Below are positions 24,322-27,008 of a stretch of DNA of 27,008 nucleotides, piece after piece. Position 1 is the stretch's first letter, and each line of letters starts with the position of its first letter. The translations under genes were made by a program, and so were the position numbers. Source of the DNA: CAJQND01 sp051010055 (GTDB lineage: Bacteria > Pseudomonadota > Alphaproteobacteria > Rhizobiales > CAJQND01); the NCBI GenBank assembly GCA_051010055.1, contig JBPCVY010000192.1, positions 1 through 27,008 on the forward strand. Reading direction: 5' to 3'. The notes under the pieces are model-generated. The model was given only the letters and a program-made list of their open reading frames with translations. It had not been told where the DNA came from and did not search any database.

Positions 24322-24396
24322 GGGCGTGTAGCTCAGCGGGAGAGCACTTCGTTGACATCGAAGGGGTCACTGGTTCAATCCCAGTCACGCCCACCA
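24322..24396 (+). tRNA. tRNA-Val (anticodon GAC)
   Basis: This 75-nt cloverleaf has acceptor GGGCGTG (24322-24328) pairing with CACGCCC (24386-24392), D-stem GCTC/GAGC, anticodon stem CTTCG/CGAAG with loop TTGACAT (anticodon GAC, valine), and T-arm ACTGG/CCAGT with loop TTCAATC. The discriminator base is A and CCA is encoded. A short T-run follows. The gene is the probable attachment site for the element whose integrase lies 106 nt downstream. Confidence 0.97.
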
Positions 24397-24403
24397 CTTT
24401 TTT

Positions 24404-24422
24404 CCTTATGCTATTCATAAGG
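24404..24422. repeat. Perfect 7-bp hairpin right after tRNA-Val
   Basis: CCTTATG (24404-24410) and CATAAGG (24416-24422) are separated by CTATT. The hairpin follows, rather than precedes, the T-run at 24398-24403, so it is not a normal terminator on either strand. It could be an arm or accessory binding site of the recombination region. Confidence 0.45.
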
Positions 24423-24450
24423 TTGGCAAAAATCCCGAACCCTCAATAAA

Positions 24451-24494
24451 CCTCTCGTTTCTCTGCTTGGCACACTGACGTCACAGTCGAGAGG
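24451..24494. repeat. Inverted repeat around a TGACGTCA palindrome before the integrase gene
   Basis: CCTCTCG (24451-24457) is mirrored by CGAGAGG (24488-24494), and between them lies the 8-bp palindrome TGACGTCA (24476-24483). The right arm covers the integrase Shine-Dalgarno region (GAGAGGG before the ATG at 24503). This could be a repressor or integrase binding site, or an RNA stem that limits integrase translation. Function is inferred. Confidence 0.4.
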
Positions 24495-24502
24495 GCAAAG
24501 CC

Positions 24503-25485
24503 ATGGCTACAATCCGCCCCAGAGGGGACAAATACCAAGTCCAAGTCAGACGCACAGGTCAACCACAGCTATCGAAAACTTTCTTCCACAGAAGAGATGC
24601 AGAGGTGTGGGCCAGACAAATGGAGGTTAAGGCCGACAGGAATGAATTGCCTCAGGGCGCGGAGATTCTGAAGTCATTGACCCTAGCGGACCTTGTGGAA
24701 CGCTATCTGCGATCTGTCAGTTCAACAAAAAAGAACAAGGAATGGGAGAAGATCGTTCTCAGCGCTTTTCTTCGTCATCCGATCTGTAAGAAACGCCTCT
24801 CGCATCTTAAGTCCTCCGATTTTGCGAGTTACAGGGACGAAAGACTAGCCAGCATCAAGCCCAAATCCCTGAAGCGTCAGCTCTCACCAGTGCACAACCT
24901 GTTCGAAATAGCGCGTAGCGAGTGGGGCATACCTCTCAAAGAGAACCCCCTGGACAAGGTGCGCATCCGCTTCACGGACAACAAACGTGAAAGGCGTCTT
25001 GAAGAAGGGGAACTAGAGAAGATCCTCGAGGTCACCCAAGGCCTCCCAAACCCCCACGTTACCCCCATCATCAAACTTGCAGTCCTCACAGGGATGAGGC
25101 GTGGGGAGATCCTTGGGATCAAGCCTAAGCATGTAGATGCCCATAGACGGCTACTGAGAATCCCTGACAGCAAGAATGGGCGCTCCAGGACATACCCCTC
25201 ACAGATGAAGCTCTGGCTCTCCTGAGTCATCCTGAAGGTTCTGAGAGCTATGTGTTCCCTATCTCCGCCAATGCCTTCCGCCTTGCCTGGGAGCGTGCCA
25301 AGAAGAAGGCAAGGATCGTCGGTCTGCACTTCCATGATCTCAGGCATGAGGCCATCAGCAGGTTCTTTGAGATGGGCATGACGGTGCCTGAGATGGCGCT
25401 TATGTCAGGCCATAGGGACGCAAGGATGCTGCTGGGGTATGCTCATGCGCAGACGGAGATCGTTAGGGGGAAACTGGGGGGCTAG
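24503..25485 (+). pseudogene. Tyrosine recombinase (phage-type integrase) split by a one-base frameshift
   Basis: The first part (24503-25225, 240 residues) has an N-terminal arm-binding domain with YQVQVRRTG, a core-binding region (about 60-160), and the first catalytic Arg199 in LTGMRRGEILGI. It then runs into TGA just after RSRT. From about 25190 the next frame continues the family exactly: IPLTDEALALLSHPEG in substance, then 'HFHDLRHEAISRFFEMGM', 'SGHRDARMLLGY' and a stop at 25485. This part holds the His-x-x-Arg, the second His and the tyrosine nucleophile. Adding back one base in the stretch ACATACCCC (probably ACAATACCCC) restores a 327-residue integrase. The gene lies next to tRNA-Val, the usual target. 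Frameshift, sequencing error and programmed slippage are all possible; a slippery heptamer is not evident. Confidence 0.88.
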
Positions 25486-25682
25486 AAGGTCTCGAGCTTT
25501 GAGGGAAAGCTGTAGGGCGCGTGGGGGCACTTCAAGTAATCTGGCGGGTTTATAGCTTCCTAGTGTTTTAGCGCGGGGCCGCTGCGTTGATCTCGGCACA
25601 CACGCTCAGAAGGCTCCCCAAGTTTGTGCCACAGGAGGTGCGTAGTCCTAAGGTCGCCCTTGAAGCACCAACAAAAAGTCAT

Positions 25683-26147
25683 TCACGCTTCCTCTACGAA
25701 AAGGCGTCCATACTTTGAACGTAACCACCGGGTCTTTTTATGATGGCGATCAAATATCACCCATTCCGGATGACCTTCTATCACAGTGAATGAAACGCAA
25801 TGAGCACCGTTTTCAAAGGAGAGATCAATCTCTGGTAGTCTTCCGAAAAGTGTTACATCGATCAGTTTCTGGCCGCGCAACACGCGGAATCCACGTTCCC
25901 ATCTGTCTTCTTCCGTCCAAATGCCGCAGATTATTCCTTTTCGTCCTTCAATTCGCCAACTACCTTCGAGCATGACGCACATTTCGCCGCCTGGAGCTGC
26001 ATCGCTTCCATCACGACGCTTCCGCGGCGTAGGCTTCCCAAACTCTAGGAATATTGCGATTCCATGACCACACCACAAATGGCTGAGAGGTAAGCCGATC
26101 ATTGGCTGCACAAATTCTTCGAACAGTTCATTGTCAGGATGCTGCAT
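25683..26147 (-). CDS. Protein of unknown function, 154 residues
   Basis: I do not recognise a family. The ATG at 26147 (MQHPDNELFEEF) gives 154 residues; an in-frame GTG at 26162 is an alternative, and neither has a strong Shine-Dalgarno. There is no signal peptide or membrane segment. The sequence looks like an alpha/beta globular protein rich in Trp and charged residues. A C-terminal half built of short strands (LFGRLPEIDLSF, 'CVSFTVIEGHPEWVIFDR') ends in a basic tract with 'KKTRWLRSKYGRLFVEEA'. The single-domain size and position in an accessory region next to an integrase would suit an orphan immunity or defence-associated protein, but nothing in the sequence proves it. The 197 nt to the integrase end (25486-25682) show no gene. 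Confidence 0.65.
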   Translation of the reverse strand: MQHPDNELFEEFVQPMIGLPLSHLWCGHGIAIFLEFGKPTPRKRRDGSDAAPGGEMCVMLEGSWRIEGRKGIICGIWTEEDRWERGFRVLRGQKLIDVTLFGRLPEIDLSFENGAHCVSFTVIEGHPEWVIFDRHHKKTRWLRSKYGRLFVEEA

Positions 26148-26227
26148 GAGTAATGCTAGCACACCTTGAGTATCTGAGTTGCCAGGGCGGTTTGTTGCTC
26201 ACGTAGATTGGTTCAATCGATCCTGAA

Positions 26228-26839
26228 TCACTTCTCGCTCACCCAATTTGCGATGGCTTTAGCGATCCTATCCCCGCCGACGGCCGATGGTTCGATTGGA
26301 TTTGCAAAGTCCTCAGGTGTGTTCAGTAGACTACGAAGCTCCAATATCGAAAACCCTCGAGCATTCGCCTCACGTTGAATCACATCATTAAAAAGGCAAA
26401 GTGCGCATTCAGCAGCTCTTTGTATCTCTTTGCTCTGCCATTCGAGTTCCAGTCGGGGATTATAAACTGTCATTACAAGCGCAGGAATGTGGCGGTCAAA
26501 AATCTTGTCTAACAATGCGCTATAGGAGGAACGGAAATCGGTAATGATTCCGTAAAGCTGGTTTAATGTTTCTGTCGCGGTTACCGGTGTGGTGTCTTCA
26601 AACAATGAGATAAACCACAAGGCATTGTTGCCACCTGCACTGAGTACCAATCTGTCGGCTCCATCCAATGAACCTAACTGGCCGCGGTGAACATCCTGAA
26701 CTGTTGAACCATCACGTGCAGCTGAAATCACATTAGCTTTTGGAATTGCTAACCTGACCTGCTCAAGTACATCCGGTTCGTGCTCGGCAACATAGGCTCC
26801 ATTGTCGATTATAGAATCTCCAAGCAAAGTAAATTTCAT
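26228..26839 (-). CDS. SGNH/GDSL-hydrolase-like protein, small intracellular type
   Basis: The 203-residue protein opens directly with block I (MKFTLLGDSIIDNG, Ser9). A block II-like Gly follows (ARDGSTV), then block III as LSAGGNNAL, where the common GxND is Asn71-Asn72. The usual block V (Asp-x-x-His) position reads NPIEPSAVGGDRIA, with no His. There is no signal peptide. The start is well supported by AAGGGGAT a few bases upstream. SGNH proteins are esterases or lipases; here the substrate is unknown, and the atypical block V means activity may rely on another residue or be altered. The gene lies 80 nt upstream of the unknown gene on the same strand, so the two may be co-transcribed cargo of the tRNA-Val element. 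The 169 nt upstream to the window edge show no gene. Confidence 0.75.
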   Translation of the reverse strand: MKFTLLGDSIIDNGAYVAEHEPDVLEQVRLAIPKANVISAARDGSTVQDVHRGQLGSLDGADRLVLSAGGNNALWFISLFEDTTPVTATETLNQLYGIITDFRSSYSALLDKIFDRHIPALVMTVYNPRLELEWQSKEIQRAAECALCLFNDVIQREANARGFSILELRSLLNTPEDFANPIEPSAVGGDRIAKAIANWVSEK

Positions 26840-27008
26840 TGGTATCCCCTTAGAGACGCTGCAGCACCATTGGCGCGAACAACTAGGAAGCGTGTCCTCA
26901 ACAAGCCTCCGGAACTAGTTACCACAATTGGTCCAAAGATTTCGTACCTCGGCAGATCTAAATTCGGGGGCCTGAGAGGTGTTTATAAAATCAGGGGGAG
27001 GTTATTGC

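Noticed and set aside
26209..26218. TGGTTCAATC, identical to ten bases of the tRNA-Val T-arm, considered as a second attachment site.
   Set aside because: The match stops after ten bases and does not reach the acceptor stem or CCA end, so it is more likely chance.

Overview
The window looks like a chromosomal segment of an alphaproteobacterium, most likely Hyphomicrobiales (Rhizobiales). The evidence is a CpdR-type cell-cycle response regulator, a DUF459 SGNH protein, a heat-shock gene with an alphaproteobacterial sigma-32 promoter and a ROSE-like RNA thermometer, and a small RNA resembling the rhizobial alpha-r8/MmgR (Rfam 'suhB') family. That RNA lies between an inositol-monophosphatase-family gene and an N-formylglutamate amidohydrolase gene. 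No species can be named from the sequence alone.

Layout. (1) 2-5610, plus strand: an envelope/respiratory cluster of a parvulin-type peptidyl-prolyl isomerase (cut by the window edge), a HupE/UreJ-like membrane protein, a Cys-type sulfatase and an eight-heme c-type cytochrome with HEAT and TPR regions. The first pair and the last pair overlap translationally. (2) 5739-9425, plus strand: galE, a lytic murein transglycosylase and a DUF459 SGNH protein with a (QPVT)n linker, suggesting cell-envelope functions. (3) 9428-16036, minus strand: gltB, gltD and an OsmC-family gene, closely packed; nitrogen assimilation. (4) 16037-16442: a 406-nt divergent intergenic region with several hairpins, two of which are mutually exclusive. 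(5) 16443-19448, plus strand: an S9 peptidase and a threonine aldolase, followed by a strong terminator hairpin. (6) 19691-20339, minus strand: a small heat-shock protein with its sigma-32-type promoter, ROSE-like 5' UTR and terminator all visible. (7) 20444-24218: an alpha/beta hydrolase, a HisN/IMPase-family phosphatase, the MmgR-like sRNA, N-formylglutamate amidohydrolase and cpdR. (8) 24322-27008: tRNA-Val(GAC) followed by a tyrosine recombinase interrupted by a single-base frameshift, then two minus-strand accessory genes (one unrecognised, one SGNH-fold). This reads as the left end of an integrated element in tRNA-Val, probably no longer able to mobilise itself.

The items most worth a second look are the sulfatase/octaheme-cytochrome/HupE/isomerase cluster, whose joint function I cannot assign; the complete heat-shock control region; the MmgR-like sRNA; and the tRNA-Val element with its broken integrase and two poorly characterised cargo genes. 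Positions, motifs and base pairings were read by eye. Family assignments come from recognised motifs, not from database searches.
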